Origin: Favolaschia claudopus
Lineage: Eukaryota; Basidiomycota; Agaricomycetes; Agaricales; Mycenaceae
Reading direction: 5' to 3'
NCBI GenBank assembly: GCA_037176885.1
Contig: JAWWNJ010000032.1
Coordinates: forward strand, 248,001-312,000
DNA: 64,000 nt
Shown: positions 61,401 through 64,000 of the stretch, piece after piece
Layout of the letters: the number at the start of each line of letters is the position of its first letter
How positions within the stretch are numbered: the stretch's first letter is position 1
Notes under the pieces: model-generated
The model's database searches: none
What the model saw: the letters and a program-made list of their open reading frames with translations, nothing else
What the model was told of the DNA's origin: nothing
Translations under genes and position numbers: made by a program

Positions 61401-63259
61401 TCAACCTTCTTCGGGTTGAGGCCTTGAAAGTAGAAGAGATGATCAAGCGAAGTTTTTCTGAGAATGCTTCGCAGAGGCTACTGCCTGACCAACAGAAGAA
61501 AGTGCTAGAGGTATGGCTCCATACCAATGCAATAGGTTTGACTGCTTCTTAACAAAATTTCCGTTAGAGCGAAAAAACCTTGACCACTTTGCCTAAACTT
61601 AGTTGTGACATTTGCCAACCTGACATCAAGGAATTTTACGACGATTCGTATTCCATCGTTTCCTTGAATCAACGACTATTGAGCATGGCTGTTGGTCACC
61701 CGCAAGGTGCTAAATTACTTGCCTCTGGAAGAGTCGTAGTCTTGCGAGACGGCGTGCGTCATTCTGTCTGACTGATTTTACTTTCGTTTTGACAAGCAGA
61801 ACACTGCAGCATTTCAAAACCAACAATCTTGCGGTCCTACTTAAACCTGCACCAGTCGCCTCATCAGACTCAGGAGTGTTAGAAAGGCTCAAGACATATT
61901 TTGTTCTGGCTCTGGTAGATCCCGACACCAAAGCTCAAAAACAAGGTCAAGGGTGCGACTCGGTCTCTCACAGTGTAACTGACATTCCATCTTGCAGACG
62001 TCGACCATCAAGCTGTAACACCCCGGTGGCCGCCTAGTCCTGCGTCATTACAGGTTGAAGAGGGTGTTTACGAGGTGTCAGTAGTACCTTTGACAAGCAT
62101 TGCACTAGTCACTGGGCGCTCGATCAAGGTCCTCCTTTCGCCCGACATAGTGTCCTCCTCTAAATTCCGTGTAGATTGATGTCGACTCCATTGTCGATCG
62201 GCACCTCATTTCTCGGATGCGCGAAACTCTCGCTCTTCTACAAAACTTAGTAGCTGAATGGGCTACGAGTTCCGCCATCCCTGAGGTAGACTGGGCTCGC
62301 ATGCGCGCATTGGATTTCCAAGACGCATTGCGGTCCAGAAACAACTCTGTGGACGGCCTGAAGAAGAGAGCCTGTGTGCTATGCAGCGACTTCAACAGCC
62401 ATGTAAGCGCGAAACCACATTCAAACACTTTGCTCACAGTATTCGTAGTATAGAATTCTGCATGGCGAGAAGGTTTTGCGAGCTAACATCGCCAACCTCA
62501 AGCTTGCGATATCTGATCAAAACCTCGAGCTCATACCCGACTACGAGCAAAGGATAGAGGTGTTACAGGATCTAAAATTCATCGACGAGAACTCGACTGT
62601 CCTGTTAAAAGGTCGAGTGGCTTGCGAGGTGAGATCCAGCCTCTCAATTGAGGTCATGCTCATATTCCCAGATAAATTCGGCGAACGAGCTCGTGCTAAC
62701 AGAGTTGATCCTGGAAAACACCCTGGCGGGTTATGAGCCGGAGGAAGTGGTCGCTCTTCTTTCGTGTTTTGTATTCCAAGAAAAAACCGACGTCGAACCT
62801 GTCCTATCTCCCAGACTGGAAGAGGGTCGGGCGGCTATCCTGGCTATTAGCGATCGGGTGGGACGTATCCAAGATCTGCACAAAGTTGCGGCCGAAGACT
62901 TCAGATCCAATCTGAAGTTTGGATTAGTTGAAGTAGTTTATGAGTGGGCAAAGGGGATGGTAAGACTGGTGTTTCTTGACGCGATCAAGCACCGATGGAT
63001 GATTTTTTTTTCCAGCCGTTCGAACAAATAACAGCCCTCACCGACGTTGCGGAGGGGACGATCGTGCGCGTTATAACAAGACTCGACGAAACATGCAGAG
63101 AGGTGCGAGATGCTGCTCGAGTAATAGGTGACGCAGAGCTGTTCAAAAAAATGGAAGAGTCACAAATCAAGATTAAACGAGATAGTGAGCGTCCTTTCAT
63201 TTTTTTGGACACATAATGAACCCTCAACAGTCGTTTTCGCTGCCAGTTTGTATTTCTAA
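58498..63259 (+). CDS. SKI2: Ski2-type DExH RNA helicase (Ski complex)
   Basis: Helicase that feeds mRNA into the cytoplasmic exosome for 3'-5' decay and surveillance. ATG 58498 begins an N-terminal region ([20 protein letters not shown]) that would contact Ski3/Ski8. The helicase core has [15 protein letters not shown] (Q-like), [20 protein letters not shown] (I), [15 protein letters not shown] (Ia), [20 protein letters not shown] (Ib), [10 protein letters not shown] (II, DEVH), LLSATVPN (III), [15 protein letters not shown] (IV), [25 protein letters not shown] (V) and [14 protein letters not shown] (VI). An RGG-rich insert lies between the RecA domains (about 60460-60590), as in yeast and human Ski2. 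The arch and helical C-terminal domain follow, ending [10 protein letters not shown] with TAA at 63257-63259. About twenty introns. Mtr4 is less likely because of the N-terminus and insert. Intact. Confidence 0.94.
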
Positions 63260-63271
63260 GATTATTTCAAT

Positions 63272-63296
63272 TTACGTAATTACTGTAATGACGTCA
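63272..63296. promoter_or_regulatory. Two bZIP-type palindromes
   Basis: TTACGTAA (63272-63279, like the Yap-type half-site pair) and TGACGTCA (63289-63296, the CRE/ATF site) lie 9 bp apart, in the 140-bp gap before ATG 63400. They could control the downstream gene. No binding data. Confidence 0.45.
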
Positions 63297-63399
63297 CGCA
63301 CGCGATCACATGAAAAACTAGCATCGTGACACTGTCACAGGTGACTCTCGCCTCTTCCTCTCTCATCGTCGGTCTCATTGATCGCTTGCGATACACATA

Positions 63400-64000
63400 A
63401 TGGTCAAACGAAGCGCCCCGCTGTCGTCCTCACTCTCTTTATCACCCACGTTCACCTTAGATCAAGCCTCCAATAAACGCAAACGTGAACCGTCGTTCTC
63501 TGAGCTTCCTGCCAGAGACACCAAGCCCAAAGTGGTTAGTTCTGCAATCCTGTTGCGCTAGGTCTCTGTCTTGACATTCATACTCTCTAGCCTCGACGTA
63601 TAGACCCGGATAAGTGAGCTTTCCCTTGTGCTTCACCTGATATGGTCAACGACAAGTCCCACAGATTGGCCGTCCGTCTTGGCCCAGAACTCACCAGGTA
63701 TCTCATTTCTCAACTTCCTGTGCACTACATTGCTGAGTATGAACGTTGAACAGCGAAATGGATGCTTACATTGTCCCGGGTGCAAAGATGCCCTCTTTCG
63801 AGGTTTGCATCCTTGCTCATTGATTATCCTCATTATATCGCCATTACTCTCCAGATCCGTCAGGGATTCGTCAAAAAATACAGCGTCGATCGTCGTCACA
63901 TATACGATTACTTCCACTCCCGAGGTCTGTGTCCGTAATATGTCATCGTCACTGCGTGCTCAAAGCCTTGAAGGTTTGCGAGTCGCCAAAGAAGACAAGC
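63400..64000 (+). CDS. Unidentified protein with helix-turn-helix-like segment, 5' part
   Basis: Runs off the right edge. ATG 63400 gives MVKRSAPLSSSLSLSPTFTL and a basic patch (NKRKREPSF). Four short introns join PRRIDPD, KLAVRLGPELTSEMDAYIVP, GAKMPSFE, IRQGFVKKYSVDRRHIYDYF and HSRGLRVAKEDK. The IRQGF...HSRGLRV block looks like two helices and a basic recognition helix of a homeodomain-like or HTH fold. I recall similar unnamed proteins in mushrooms but cannot assign a family. The two bZIP palindromes lie directly upstream. A DNA-binding role is only an inference. Confidence 0.6.

Noticed and set aside
1..64000. Transposons, viral insertions, CRISPR arrays or a biosynthetic gene cluster
   Set aside because: No integrase, reverse transcriptase, transposase, long terminal or inverted repeats, regularly spaced repeats, or clustered biosynthetic enzymes were seen.

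Overview
The window is nuclear DNA of a filamentous basidiomycete, most likely an Agaricomycete. Genes are closely packed and most are cut by many introns of about 45-65 bp with GT...AG ends. The gene set is fungal: a full-size PDR-type ABC transporter, COQ1 polyprenyl synthase, SNU114, SKI2, DOP1, Ski/Rab/ESCRT genes and an F-box family typical of mushrooms. No rRNA, tRNA, CRISPR array or autonomous transposon was recognised. Reading frames below were rebuilt by hand from splice sites and family conservation, so exact exon ends are most reliable where I quote them.

Layout. 1-6214 (+): 3' part of DOP1, open at the left edge. 6403-7800 (-): secreted EF-hand protein of the nucleobindin/Ssp120 type, with a GC-AG intron. 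7801-9849: intergenic, with several short tandem duplications. 9850-16089 (+): PDR ABC transporter. 16161-18356 and 18625-21064 (-): two tandem, diverged TPR-protein paralogues. 21467-22044 (-): prefoldin subunit 1, divergent from 22266-25913 (+): SNU114. 26122-28093 (+): calnexin, with a UPR-type element upstream. 28930-30726 (+): ankyrin / SEC-C / MYND protein. 30933-32310 (-): decayed F-box gene. 33188-34796+ (+): intact F-box gene whose frame runs without a stop into 34796-35454 (+), a LAMTOR2-like Ragulator subunit. 35754-37314 (+): COQ1. 37639-39177 (-): third F-box gene. 39178-41473: no gene seen. 41474-44154 (+): low-complexity orphan. 44155-46764: no gene seen. 46765-48239 (-): SAM-dependent methyltransferase. 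49480-50833 (-): IST1. 51326-53713 (+): SH3-RasGEF. 54065-55056 (-): Rab5/Ypt5 with a 6-nt microexon. 55313-58049 (+): Mei2-like tandem-RRM protein. 58498-63259 (+): SKI2 helicase. 63400-64000 (+): 5' part of an unidentified gene.

Most genes are housekeeping and independent. Several act in the endomembrane system (DOP1, nucleobindin-like, calnexin, Rab5, IST1, LAMTOR2) or in RNA metabolism (SNU114, SKI2, RRM protein), but nothing indicates they form one system. I did not find a clearly new multi-gene system. The points most worth a second look are the F-box/LAMTOR2 continuous frame, the Rab5 microexon, the homopolymer frameshift in the first TPR gene with a possible splice rescue, and the local F-box gain-and-decay cluster.
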